From an uncultured Clostridia bacterium (lineage in GTDB: Bacteria; Bacillota; Clostridia; Christensenellales; Borkfalkiaceae), in assembly GCA_958419945.1 (NCBI GenBank), contig CATZIC010000023.1, forward strand, positions 1-29,353: 29,353 nt of DNA, in the 5' to 3' direction. Positions 8,161 through 16,562 of the stretch are shown in pieces. Position 1 is the first letter of the stretch, and each line of letters opens with the position of its first letter. The notes below the pieces were generated by a model, which saw only the letters and a program-made list of their open reading frames with translations, did not search any database and was not told the origin of the DNA. The position numbers were made by a program, and so were the translations under genes.

Positions 8161-10812
8161 TCAATCCTTTTGCTGTTCAACAACGTAACATTCAATAAAA
8201 TCGCCGACTTTGATATCGTTGAAGTTTTCGATGGAAATACCGCATTCGTAGCCTTGTGCGACCTCTTTAACGTCGTCTTTGAATCTCTTAAGCTGTAAAA
8301 CGTTACCTTCGCAAATCATTACGTCATCACGGTAAATTCTAAGTTTTGCACTGCGCAAAATCTTACCGTCCGTAACGTAGGAGCCTGCAACCGTGCCGAC
8401 GCCCGTAATCTTAAAGGTTTCCCGGACTTCAGCTTTACCCATATAAATATCGGTATATTTAGGTGCGGACATACCTTTCATTGCAGCTTTAATTTCGTCG
8501 ATTGCGTCGTAAATTACGCGATAAAGTTTAACGTCGATCTTCTGTCTTTCGGCAAGAGTTTTCGACTTACTGTCAGGTCTTACGTTAAAGCCGATAATTA
8601 TGGAATTGGTTGAATCCGCAAGCATTACGTCCGTTTCGTTTATGGAACCGACGCCTGCGTGAATAACGTTGATTTTAACTTCGTCGTTACTGAGTTCGAT
8701 TAAAGACTGTTTAACCGCTTCAACCGAGCCCTGAACGTCCGCCTTAATAATGATATTAAGGTTTTTAAGCTGTCCGTCGCTGATTTTCGAGAAAAGCTCG
8801 TCCAAAGTAACCTTTTCGGAACGTCTGATCATTTCTTCACGCTCTTTGTTCTTTCTTTCCTCTGCAACGAGTTTCATAAGTTTATCTTCCTGAACGGAGA
8901 AGATTATATCGCCGGCATTAGGAACTTCTTCAAGGCCGAGCACGGAAACGGGCATGGAAGGAGTCGCCTCTTTAACCATTTTACCCTTATCGTCGAACAT
9001 AGCCCTTACCTTACCGGTCGAGGTGCCCGCGACTATATAATCGCCGGTATGCAAAGTACCGTTTTGAACCAAAATGGAAGCAACCGGGCCTTTACCTTTA
9101 TCGAGTTTAGCCTCGATAACCGCACCTTTTGCACGACGGTTCGGGTTTGCTTTAAGTTCCTTCATTTCCGCTTCAAGCAAAATCATATCGAGAAGTTTAT
9201 CTACGCCTTCACCTGTTTTTGCGGAAACGGGTACCATGATAATATCACCGCCCCAATCTTCAACAAGAAGTTCTCTGTCGGAAAGTTGTTGACGAAGCCT
9301 ATCAAGGTTTGCGTGCGGTTTATCAATCTTGTTTGCGGCTATAATAATGGAAACACCTGCCGATTTGGCGTGGTTAATCGCTTCAACGGTCTGCGGCATA
9401 ATTCCGTCGTCCGCCGCAACGACTATTACGGCAATATCCGTAACCTGCGCGCCCCTTGCACGCATTGCCGTAAACGCAGCGTGTCCCGGAGTGTCGAGGA
9501 AGGTTATTAAACTTCCGTGCGTTGTTACCTGATATGCACCGATATGCTGTGTGATTCCGCCGGCCTCGCCGTCGGTAACGTGTGTGGATCTAATGTAGTC
9601 GAGAAGTGAAGTTTTACCATGGTCAACGTGTCCCATAACCGTAACAACGGGCGGGCGTGTGATCAAATCTTCTTCCTTATCGACGTCGTCTGAGAAGTTT
9701 TCATTAAGAACCTCTTCAGCCGTCTTTTCAAGTTTAAGTTCCAATTCTATGCCGAGTCCTGCCGCAACAAAACCTGCGGTATCGAAGTCGATAGAATCGT
9801 TTATAGTCTTGATAATACCTTCTTTGAACAAAATTTTAGTGATTTCAACAGCTGAAACGCCGAGTTTTTCACTCAATTCTTTCAAAGGAATTATTTCTTT
9901 CGTAATAATTGCTTTATCCACCTTTATACGGCTTTCGACAACGTCCGACTTATTCTTTTTGGTGCGGACTTTTCTGTAACCGCTTCTGTCTTCATCAAAA
10001 TCGTTAACGTTTACAACGCCACGCATAGCCGACTTTTTATTAACAACTCTCTTATCGTCGTAGTTTTTGCCGTCCGATTTCTTCTTTGTGAAAGACTTAT
10101 TATTGTCTTTAGGAATAAATGCAACTTCCTGAGGCTTTTTGGAAATTGCAGGACGAGCGCCTGTAGGTCTTGCACCTTGATCGGCAGGTCTTCTTCCCTG
10201 CGCATCGGTTAGACGAGTTCTATCCCCTTGTTGACGAACGGGTTTATCGCCGTAAGGCTTGTTAGGCGTCCTCTTATCAAACGGAACAAACTCTTTCTTC
10301 TGTTGCGGTTGTTTAGGAGTATACGACCTTACGGAAGGCTGTTTCAAAGCGGCAATTTTAGCCCTTTCGGCAGCCTCTCTCGCATCAGACTCTCTCTTAA
10401 GTCTTTCTATGCGTTCCTTTTCCGCCTGAATAGCCAATTCTTCCCGCTCTTTTTCCGCTTTAATTGCGGCTTCCTTCTCAGCCTGCTCTTTTGCTAAGCG
10501 TAAAGCCTCTTGTTTCGCCAATTCTTCAGCTTCGGTTATTTTAGCCTTAGCCTTCGCTTCCTCTTCCTGACGAAGCTTTTCTTCAAGGCGTTTATTCTCC
10601 TCCGCCACTTTAAGTTCGGATTCACGCTGAATTTCAGCCTCTTTATTCAATTTGGCTTTTTTGACAGCATTTTCCCTGTCACCGAGCTTTTTAGTAATAT
10701 CGTTTACCTCTTTATGCCCTGACTTAGCCCTGACGAGAAGGTCTGCAAGCGTCCCGTTTATAGCGGTCGCCACGCTCTTGATATGACTTACAGTAGCCTC
10801 TTTCTTTTCCAT
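8161..10812 (-). CDS. infB: Translation initiation factor IF-2
   Basis: GTPase that places initiator tRNA on the ribosome. Order along 883 aa: a short N-terminal region, a long charged Lys/Glu/Ala-rich coiled coil (about 45-155), a Pro/Gln/Arg-rich linker (about 160-260), an IF2N-type helical domain (about 305-345), then the G domain with GHVDHGKT (394-401), GEAGGITQHIGAY, DTPGHAAF, NKID and SAKTGEGVD, followed by the beta-barrel and C-terminal domains. The N-terminal linker is low-complexity and probably disordered. GGAGG is 13 bases before the ATG, slightly far, so initiation may be helped by coupling to ylxQ, which ends 10 bp upstream. Confidence 0.97.
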   Translation of the reverse strand: MEKKEATVSHIKSVATAINGTLADLLVRAKSGHKEVNDITKKLGDRENAVKKAKLNKEAEIQRESELKVAEENKRLEEKLRQEEEAKAKAKITEAEELAKQEALRLAKEQAEKEAAIKAEKEREELAIQAEKERIERLKRESDAREAAERAKIAALKQPSVRSYTPKQPQQKKEFVPFDKRTPNKPYGDKPVRQQGDRTRLTDAQGRRPADQGARPTGARPAISKKPQEVAFIPKDNNKSFTKKKSDGKNYDDKRVVNKKSAMRGVVNVNDFDEDRSGYRKVRTKKNKSDVVESRIKVDKAIITKEIIPLKELSEKLGVSAVEITKILFKEGIIKTINDSIDFDTAGFVAAGLGIELELKLEKTAEEVLNENFSDDVDKEEDLITRPPVVTVMGHVDHGKTSLLDYIRSTHVTDGEAGGITQHIGAYQVTTHGSLITFLDTPGHAAFTAMRARGAQVTDIAVIVVAADDGIMPQTVEAINHAKSAGVSIIIAANKIDKPHANLDRLRQQLSDRELLVEDWGGDIIMVPVSAKTGEGVDKLLDMILLEAEMKELKANPNRRAKGAVIEAKLDKGKGPVASILVQNGTLHTGDYIVAGTSTGKVRAMFDDKGKMVKEATPSMPVSVLGLEEVPNAGDIIFSVQEDKLMKLVAEERKNKEREEMIRRSEKVTLDELFSKISDGQLKNLNIIIKADVQGSVEAVKQSLIELSNDEVKINVIHAGVGSINETDVMLADSTNSIIIGFNVRPDSKSKTLAERQKIDVKLYRVIYDAIDEIKAAMKGMSAPKYTDIYMGKAEVRETFKITGVGTVAGSYVTDGKILRSAKLRIYRDDVMICEGNVLQLKRFKDDVKEVAQGYECGISIENFNDIKVGDFIECYVVEQQKD

Positions 10813-10821
10813 TCTGAACTA

Positions 10822-11136
10822 TTAGCCTCCGAATTGTTCGAAATTTTCGTTTAAATTATCTAAAATCGCTTTTGCAAGCGACTGATCCAAAATCGCCGCA
10901 AGTTTGCAATTTTCCTTATAGAATATATCCTCAAGTTTCTCGTTTTTAACCAAAACTATGACGGAATTATATTTTTTTGCTATCTTTTTCGCTTCCTTTT
11001 TGGTGTTTTCCGAAGCCGAATCGCACAAAAGAAGAAGCGGAACACTGCCTTTTAGTGTATATATGGCGTTAACGCCAAGCCTAACTTTGCCGGATTTTAC
11101 GGCAAAACCTATATAGGTGTGGATTTTATCTTTCAT
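10822..11136 (-). CDS. ylxQ: L7Ae-family RNA-binding protein YlxQ
   Basis: Small (104 aa) ribosomal L7Ae/L30e-like protein that probably binds kink-turn RNA. Visible family features: KIHTYIGFAVKSGKVRLG, VPLLLLCDSASENTKKEAKKIAKKYN and the hydrophobic AAILDQSLAKAIL ending. It occupies the standard place between ylxR and infB. AAGGGG lies upstream of the ATG. The function in the cell is not established even for model relatives. Confidence 0.88.
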   Translation of the reverse strand: MKDKIHTYIGFAVKSGKVRLGVNAIYTLKGSVPLLLLCDSASENTKKEAKKIAKKYNSVIVLVKNEKLEDIFYKENCKLAAILDQSLAKAILDNLNENFEQFGG

Positions 11137-11160
11137 AAAACCGCCCCTTTGACCTAAAAT

Positions 11161-11424
11161 TTAACTTTTATCTAAAGCCTGATCAGAGCATAGAAGTTCG
11201 TACACGGAATCATCGACTTTTTGATGGAAGGAGCGATCAAGTCCATGGCTTTTAACAAGTTTTTTTCTGCAACTAACCGAGCCGCAAAAATACGCTCCTC
11301 TGCCGTTGGCTTTCTGACTCTTGTCGACGAAAAACTTTCCGTCCGATCTCACGATCCGTATAAGTTGCTCCTTAGGAAACTGTTGTCTGCAACAAATACA
11401 GGTTCTTTGCGGAATGTGTTTCAT
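11161..11424 (-). CDS. ylxR: YlxR (DUF448) nucleic-acid-binding protein
   Basis: 87 aa with the DUF448 pattern: R-T-C-I-C-C-R near the N-terminus, then LIRIVRSDGKFFVD and GRGAYFC. Family members carry a conserved RNA-binding surface, and one has been linked to RNase P in Bacillus-type bacteria (recalled, not shown here). The Cys residues (CICC and a later CGSVSC) could bind metal, which is an inference. Lies 13 bp after nusA with GGAAGG before its ATG. Confidence 0.9.
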   Translation of the reverse strand: MKHIPQRTCICCRQQFPKEQLIRIVRSDGKFFVDKSQKANGRGAYFCGSVSCRKKLVKSHGLDRSFHQKVDDSVYELLCSDQALDKS

Positions 11425-11436
11425 TCTTGCCTTCCG

Positions 11437-12528
11437 TTATTCCTCGTCTAAGCTTTGAAGTTCTCCTTCAGTCGTCAAACCTTCCGCGGTGGCTTTTGAT
11501 AAACTCTTAACGTCAATCTTCCAACCGGTAAGCCTTGCAGCAAGTCTTGCGTTCTGACCGTCTCTGCCGATTGCAAGCGACAATTTGTCGTCGGGAACTA
11601 TAACCCTTGCGACCTTTTCACCCTCTATTGCGGTAACTTTCAGAACTGTTGCAGGAGATAAAGCCTTGGAGATGTATTCCAAAGGATCTTCGCTCCACAA
11701 AATGATATCGATCTTTTCACCGCCGAGTTCCTGAACGATTGCATTAACCCTTGCGCCTCTCATACCTACGCATGCGCCCACGGCGTCGATATTCTTATCT
11801 TCGCTGTAAATTGCGATTTTCGTTCTCTGTCCCGCTTCACGGGCAACCGATTTTATCTGTATAAAGCCCTGCTTGATTTCAGGCACTTCGTTTTCGAAAA
11901 GTCTGCGTACAAGTCCGGGGGAAGTCCTCGAAACCATAACCTGTGCGTTTCTGCCGTTGGTTCTTACCTTTTTAACGTAAACGGTGAGTTTATCGTTAAC
12001 ATTATATTTTTCGGTAGGAATCTGATCTTGCGGAAGCATTACGCCCTCTATCTGACCACCGCCGATTTCGACGTATACGGTATTGTTTTCTATACGGCGG
12101 ATAATGCAGTTCTGAATTTCTTCCTCTTTATCCTCGTATTCGGCGATAGTGTGATCACGTTCGAGTTCTCTGAACTTCTGCGTAATCACCTGCTTTGCGG
12201 TCTGTGCGGCAATTCTGCCAAACTTCTTAGGAACGAATTCGGTTTCGAAAGTATCGCCGAGCTTATATGATTTTTTATATGTTTTGGCTGCGGCCAAAGA
12301 TATTTCCTTATCGGGATCGGTAACTTCTTCCACGATTTTTTTTGTTGCATAGAATTTTGCAACGCCCTTTTCGGGATTAAGTTTTATGTGAATATTGTCA
12401 GCACTGTCGCCCGTGTGCTTTTTATATGCAGATAAAAGTGCGGTCTCAAGTGCCGAAATCAATACTTCGGGGCTAATGCCTTTTTCTCTTTCCAAATCCT
12501 CGATAGCAAGAAAAAAATCCTTTTCCAT
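11437..12528 (-). CDS. nusA: Transcription termination/antitermination factor NusA
   Basis: RNA polymerase accessory factor that promotes pausing and intrinsic termination. 363 aa, close to the Bacillus form without C-terminal acidic repeats. Order: N-terminal polymerase-binding domain (FFLAIEDLEREKGISPEVL), S1 domain (about 135-200, IIRRIENNTVYVEIGG), then two KH domains (VGACVGMRGARVNAIV and LAIGRDGQNARLAARLTGW). GGAGG is well placed before ATG. A short inverted repeat lies just upstream. See the rimP leader for possible autoregulation. Confidence 0.96.
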   Translation of the reverse strand: MEKDFFLAIEDLEREKGISPEVLISALETALLSAYKKHTGDSADNIHIKLNPEKGVAKFYATKKIVEEVTDPDKEISLAAAKTYKKSYKLGDTFETEFVPKKFGRIAAQTAKQVITQKFRELERDHTIAEYEDKEEEIQNCIIRRIENNTVYVEIGGGQIEGVMLPQDQIPTEKYNVNDKLTVYVKKVRTNGRNAQVMVSRTSPGLVRRLFENEVPEIKQGFIQIKSVAREAGQRTKIAIYSEDKNIDAVGACVGMRGARVNAIVQELGGEKIDIILWSEDPLEYISKALSPATVLKVTAIEGEKVARVIVPDDKLSLAIGRDGQNARLAARLTGWKIDVKSLSKATAEGLTTEGELQSLDEE

Positions 12529-12540
12529 CTTATCCTCCGA

Positions 12541-12557
12541 GTCATGTGATGCATGAC
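12541..12557 (-). repeat. Inverted repeat just upstream of nusA
   Basis: GTCATG-TGATG-CATGAC, a perfect 6-bp stem with a 5-base loop about 12 bases before the nusA start, within the roughly 100-bp rimP-nusA gap. No T-run follows, so it is not a terminator. It could tune nusA translation or mRNA processing. Nothing else stands out in this gap. Confidence 0.5.
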
Positions 12558-12631
12558 GTAATAATTTTTAAAATTAAAGATTTTATAAGCAGTTTTTAAA
12601 GTTTTTCCGTAAAATATAATTTCAAAAAACT

Positions 12632-13093
12632 TTAGTCGAAATCGATTGCGACGTTAATTTTTGCGATTCTTGATTTTTCAAACTTTTCTTCAGTTTCGCC
12701 TATAAGAACGGTAACGGTATTCTCGTCGTAATCGGTCATAACGCCTTCGTAAAACTTTTTGCCTTTAATGGGAGCAAACAGTTTTATTTCAACTTTCTCC
12801 CCTAAATGCCTCTCGTAATCTCGCTCGGTTTTAAAAGGTCTGTCTAATCCGGGGCTTGAAACGTTAAGCGTGTAAGCCTCTCCGAACGTCGGATCGAGTT
12901 CGTCCAAAGGGGCGTCAATGCGGTTATGGAATCTTTCCAAAGTGTTAAGGTCAACCCCGTCTTCGGTATCGATAAACACCGTAAGCGAAGGATTTTTACC
13001 TACCTTCATATCGACTTCGACAAGTTCCACCTTTTCTTCGTCGGCAATCGGCTTTAAAAAGTCGTAAATTTCCTGATTGGATTTAACCTTCAT
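12632..13093 (-). CDS. rimP: Ribosome maturation factor RimP
   Basis: Assists 30S assembly. The 153 aa show the RimP hallmarks: VELVEVDMKVGKNPSLTVFID, DGVDLNTLERFHNRI, TLNVSSPGLDRPFKTERDYERHLG and a C-terminal SH3-like part (TVTVLIGETEEKFEKSRIAKINV). It is the first gene of the rimP-nusA-ylxR-ylxQ-infB-rbfA cluster, with AGGGG before its ATG, and is preceded by its own promoter and a leader hairpin. Confidence 0.94.
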   Translation of the reverse strand: MKVKSNQEIYDFLKPIADEEKVELVEVDMKVGKNPSLTVFIDTEDGVDLNTLERFHNRIDAPLDELDPTFGEAYTLNVSSPGLDRPFKTERDYERHLGEKVEIKLFAPIKGKKFYEGVMTDYDENTVTVLIGETEEKFEKSRIAKINVAIDFD

Positions 13094-13106
13094 TTTAACC
13101 CCTTAC

Positions 13107-13137
13107 AAAAAATTTTGAGAGTGGCGAGCCACTCTCA
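13107..13137 (-). terminator. Leader hairpin with U-tract before rimP (possible attenuator)
   Basis: On the minus strand TGAGAGTGG-CTCG-CCACTCTCA is a perfect 9-bp stem, followed by AAA and six Ts. It lies downstream of the promoter at 13178-13207 and about 14 bases before the rimP ATG. It can therefore both end the upstream transcript and act on transcripts started at the rimP promoter. The three As between stem and U-tract make it look weak, as expected of a factor-dependent terminator. Confidence 0.75.
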
Positions 13138-13177
13138 TTAAGTAAAATACTATTTTGAGCATCTATATATTAACATA

Positions 13178-13207
13178 ATTATATACAAAATGCAAGCGTT
13201 TTTGCAA
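13178..13207 (-). promoter_or_regulatory. Predicted promoter of the rimP-nusA-infB operon
   Basis: Minus strand TTGCAA (13202-13207), 18-bp spacer, TATAAT (13178-13183). An alternative, TTGCAT (13190-13195) with TAATAT 17 bp on, overlaps it. Transcription would start near 13160-13171 and give a leader of about 70-80 bases containing the hairpin. Confidence 0.65.
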
Positions 13208-13217
13208 AATAATTTGA

Positions 13218-14735
13218 CTAAAAAGGCAAAGACTTGCGTATTCTTATGATTTCCACGAACAATTCGCTAGTCGCCCACGCGTCCGAATAGGCTCTGTGAT
13301 GGCGGAAAACTATCCCGAATTTATCGCAAAGGGTGTTCAATTTATAGTTTGAAACACCGAAAATGTTTTCTCTTGCAAGCGCTAAAGTATCCATTAGCGG
13401 GTTATCAAAATAAAAATCTATTGCCTCCCCCTGCTTTTTTATGTAGCGGGAGTCGAAATCGATATTGTGTGCAACCAAAGTCGAGCCGTAGCAGAATTTG
13501 TAAAAGTCCGCGCAAACCTCGCTGAATTTAGGTGCGTCCTTAACCATTTCGTCGGTTATTCCGGTAATATCCACGACTTCCTGCGGAATGTGCTTTTCGG
13601 GGTTTACAAGGGTGGAAAAATACTCGGTTGCAACGCCGTCGATCATTTTTACCGCACCGATTTCCGTAATTTTATCGTCCGCTTCTTTACCCGTCGTTTC
13701 AAGGTCGAACACAACGAAAGTTCTTCCGATAAAACATTCCGGCACCGTCTTTACTTCCAAAAAATTATCCTGTGATTCTATTTCAAGCGGCTTTGGGAAG
13801 ATAAGCGAATACTCCTTTGGGCAAGGCCTGTGTGCTCTTTCTTGTGGCACAAAATTCTTAGGAAATACGCACAAATTTATGCTTCTAAAAGTAAAATTGA
13901 CGTAGTCTCCACGTTTCTGAAAATCCCCTCTTGCAATGATTTCGGAAGAAACGGCAAGCTTTTGAACCTTAGGCAAATTGGTTTTTGTCGGAAAAATAGT
14001 TCCCGTCAAAGTTCCCGTTCTGTCCGTTATTTCAATAAGGAAAAACGACTTGCCCGTTTTTGTTTCTCTCTCTTCTATACGGTTTATAATACCCCCCACG
14101 TAAACGTCCCCGATAAAATTTTTGGTATCCGCTATGTAAACGCAGGTATCTTCCTTATCGTTATCGAAAAGCCTTGTTACTTCATCAACCTTAAAAGTAC
14201 GCTTTTCCCTTCTGTACAGGTCGTTTTCCGTCGGTTTATAGGTAAAATCTTCCATGGAATCGTCCTCTTCCAAAGACTCTGCCGTAACCGAAAAATCGTC
14301 AACAAAGGTTTTTTTCAAAAAACTTTCGATTTCTTCGGGTATACCGTTGGAACTCACGTACTCGTAAGCGGATTTTGTAAAATACAAATTTACCGTAACG
14401 GAGTAATTTTCCCGATTGTATTCCGACTTATCGAACCTTGCGAGATCGGCAATCGCCTTATGAGCGTTTTCGAGATATTTTTGAATGGCTTCAAAAACGG
14501 AATCCTTATCCGAAACCACTTTTTCAAATGAAAGATTAACCGATGAAAACGACGAGGGAATTTCCGATTTTATAAGGTCTGAAATCTCTTTATGTAAGTC
14601 ATCCGACACGTTAAAATCAGACAGAAAACACAAATTCAGCGATTTTTCGGTAAGTGAAATATTCCCATTTTTCAAGGAGATTTTTCCTTTTACAGTTGAT
14701 AGATTGTTGATTTTTTCTAAAATATTGCTACTCAT
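13218..14735 (-). CDS. PolC-derived protein: N-terminal region, OB fold and DEDDh exonuclease, no PHP or polymerase domain
   Basis: A 505-aa protein at the canonical polC position (upstream of rimP-nusA). Residues 1-185 resemble the PolC N-terminal region in layout (regular alternating elements, then YRREKRTF). Residues about 205-290 form an OB-like fold (GDVYVGGIINRIEERETKTG, ITDRTGTLTGTIF). Residues about 338-500 are a DEDDh proofreading exonuclease: VVFDLETTG (D344, E346), AHNIDFD (D428), HHRAYSDA (H480, D485), with LNTLCDKFGI as in PolC. The PHP domain that splits around the exonuclease in PolC, and the whole polymerase core, are absent. The reading frame ends cleanly with TAG after a normal exonuclease C-terminus. 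The ATG overlaps the ispG stop (ATGA). Likely a 3'-5' proofreading or processing nuclease; whether it works with a separate DnaE is inference. Confidence 0.85.
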   Translation of the reverse strand: MSSNILEKINNLSTVKGKISLKNGNISLTEKSLNLCFLSDFNVSDDLHKEISDLIKSEIPSSFSSVNLSFEKVVSDKDSVFEAIQKYLENAHKAIADLARFDKSEYNRENYSVTVNLYFTKSAYEYVSSNGIPEEIESFLKKTFVDDFSVTAESLEEDDSMEDFTYKPTENDLYRREKRTFKVDEVTRLFDNDKEDTCVYIADTKNFIGDVYVGGIINRIEERETKTGKSFFLIEITDRTGTLTGTIFPTKTNLPKVQKLAVSSEIIARGDFQKRGDYVNFTFRSINLCVFPKNFVPQERAHRPCPKEYSLIFPKPLEIESQDNFLEVKTVPECFIGRTFVVFDLETTGKEADDKITEIGAVKMIDGVATEYFSTLVNPEKHIPQEVVDITGITDEMVKDAPKFSEVCADFYKFCYGSTLVAHNIDFDSRYIKKQGEAIDFYFDNPLMDTLALARENIFGVSNYKLNTLCDKFGIVFRHHRAYSDAWATSELFVEIIRIRKSLPF

Positions 14736-15781
14736 TTGCTTTCGCTCAAAAGTTTAGTTATTTCATTGATAAAAACTTCAGCCGCAGTCTTTTCGTCCAC
14801 GGTTTTATATATCTCGCCTTTTTTAAAAAGCACGCACTTACCCTCTCCGCCGGCTATACCTATATCACATTCTTTCGCCTCTCCGGGGCCGTTCACGACG
14901 CACCCCATTACGGCAACTTTCAAGGGCTTTTTAATATCTTTAGTCGCATTTTCAACCTTATTTAAAAGCCCTTTCATGTCATAAGCAGTTCGACCGCAGG
15001 TTGGGCAGGAAACTATCTCGACAAAGTTTTTTTCAAGCCCTACGCTTCTTAATATCCGCTTTGCATAAAGAACTTCTTCCCTTATAGGGGCGGTTAGCGA
15101 AACTCTTATAGTATCGCCTATCCCATCGAGAAGGAGTGCACCTATACCGATACTGCTTTTTACAACGCCCATATCCATAGAGCCCGCTTCGGTTACGCCG
15201 AGGTGTAATGGATAGTCGGTTTTGTCGTGAAGATATCTGTACGTTTCAACCGTCGTCTTTACGTCGGAGGCTTTTGCCGAAACCACTATATCGGAGACAC
15301 CGTATTTTTCAAGTAAGGATACTTTCTGTAAGGCGCTTTCTGCGAGAGCAGCGGGGCTTCTTCCGTATTTAGAATAAAACTCCCTCTCAATGCTCCCACT
15401 GTTTGAGCCAACGCGAACGGCAACGCCGTTACTTTTTAATGCTTTTGCAACTTCAAAAAGTTTATCATCACCGCCGATGTTGCCGGGATTTATACGCACT
15501 TTGTCTACGCCGCTATCTATTGCTTTCAGGCAAAGTCGGTAATCAAAGTGAACATCGGCAACAATCGGAAGCGGAGAGTTTTCCTTTATGATTTTTAACG
15601 CTTTTGCGTCCTCGTCGTCTTTTACAGACACTCTTACAATGTCGCAACCTAAATCGTAAACTCCATTAATTTCGCTGATAACATCAGCGATTTTTGAAGT
15701 TTTTACGTCGCACATAGTTTGTATTTTTACCGAAGATCCTCCGCCGATTACGGTATTTCCAACCTTAACGGTTTTAGTCAT
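14732..15781 (-). CDS. ispG: 4-hydroxy-3-methylbut-2-enyl-diphosphate synthase IspG
   Basis: [4Fe-4S] enzyme of the MEP isoprenoid pathway. N-terminal TIM-barrel part: VGGGSSVKIQTMCDVKT, DIVRVSV, VADVHFDYRLCLKAI, KVRINPGNIG. C-terminal cluster-binding part: VSCPTCGRT and MGCVVNGPGEAKECDIGIAGG, which provide the three Cys and the conserved Glu. 349 aa is normal for the bacterial single-barrel form. It overlaps coaX by 8 bp and the next gene by 4 bp, so it belongs to the ECF S-coaX-ispG-exonuclease transcript. Confidence 0.96.
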   Translation of the reverse strand: MTKTVKVGNTVIGGGSSVKIQTMCDVKTSKIADVISEINGVYDLGCDIVRVSVKDDEDAKALKIIKENSPLPIVADVHFDYRLCLKAIDSGVDKVRINPGNIGGDDKLFEVAKALKSNGVAVRVGSNSGSIEREFYSKYGRSPAALAESALQKVSLLEKYGVSDIVVSAKASDVKTTVETYRYLHDKTDYPLHLGVTEAGSMDMGVVKSSIGIGALLLDGIGDTIRVSLTAPIREEVLYAKRILRSVGLEKNFVEIVSCPTCGRTAYDMKGLLNKVENATKDIKKPLKVAVMGCVVNGPGEAKECDIGIAGGEGKCVLFKKGEIYKTVDEKTAAEVFINEITKLLSESK

Positions 15782-16559
15782 TTTGCACCTTGTTCATTTC
15801 GTAAAGAAGCCGCAAACCTTCTAACGTAAGGGTTCTGTCTATAACGTCGATACACGGTGTTTCGGAAGCGATTGTTTCGCTTAATCCGCCGGTTGCGACA
15901 ACGACTGCGTCATCTCTTTTAAGTTCCTGTTTCATCTTTGAAACTATCTTTTCCACAAGCCCCGCAAAGCCGTACAAAAGCCCTGCCTGCATATTGGTTA
16001 CTGTTGACTTACAGATAATCTTTTTAGGCAGTTCAAGTTCGATATGCGGAAGCTGTGCCGTTCCGTTTACGAGCGAATCTAGCGAGCCTTTAATGCCCGG
16101 AGAGATTACGCCGCCGATAAGTTCACCGTCTGCGCTTATAACGTTAAAAGTAGTCGCAGTACCGAAGTCAATACAAATTATGGGTTTTCCCCTGCCGTAC
16201 TTTTTGTAGGCAGCAACGCTGTTTACGATGCGGTCGGCACCGACTTCCCTTGCGTTATCCACTTTGATATTTAGTCCCGTCTTTATACCGGGGCCTACCA
16301 AAATAGGAGAATGTCCCAAAAAATACTCGCACATATGCGCCATGGTATAGTTAAGTTGCGGAATAACCGAGGACAAAATGACCCCTTCTATCTGCGACTT
16401 TTTGATTTTTGCGCTTTCAAGTAAATCTTTTACTACGATTCCATACTCGTCGGCCGTCTGGTTTTTCGCCGAAGCAACACGGAAACTTGCAACTAACTTA
16501 TCGTCGGAATACACGCCGTATTTCACGTTCGTATTGCCGATATCAATGCAAAAAATCAT
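15774..16559 (-). CDS. coaX: Type III pantothenate kinase
   Basis: First step of coenzyme A synthesis (pantothenate phosphorylation). Features of the ASKHA-fold type III enzyme: MIFCIDIGNTNVKYGVY at the N-terminus, GADRIVNSVAAYKKYG, CIDFGTATTFNVIS and GGVISPGIKGSLDSL. 261 aa, typical. It lies 3 bp after an ECF vitamin S component, which suggests that the transporter supplies pantothenate. Confidence 0.95.
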   Translation of the reverse strand: MIFCIDIGNTNVKYGVYSDDKLVASFRVASAKNQTADEYGIVVKDLLESAKIKKSQIEGVILSSVIPQLNYTMAHMCEYFLGHSPILVGPGIKTGLNIKVDNAREVGADRIVNSVAAYKKYGRGKPIICIDFGTATTFNVISADGELIGGVISPGIKGSLDSLVNGTAQLPHIELELPKKIICKSTVTNMQAGLLYGFAGLVEKIVSKMKQELKRDDAVVVATGGLSETIASETPCIDVIDRTLTLEGLRLLYEMNKVQND

Positions 16560-16562
16560 TGT

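Noticed and set aside
9049..9510. Plus-strand frame of 153 codons inside infB
   Set aside because: Antisense to the conserved IF-2 G domain; no start signal.
13830..14531. Plus-strand frame of 233 codons opposite the PolC-derived gene
   Set aside because: Antisense shadow with Phe/Arg/Cys-rich composition, no ribosome binding site and no recognisable domain. The minus-strand frame has clear catalytic motifs.
13218..14735. Possibility that the PolC-derived gene is a frameshifted full-length polC
   Set aside because: Only about 125 bp separate its stop from rimP, and this gap holds a terminator and a promoter with no polymerase motifs in any frame. A frameshift could not hide about 900 residues.
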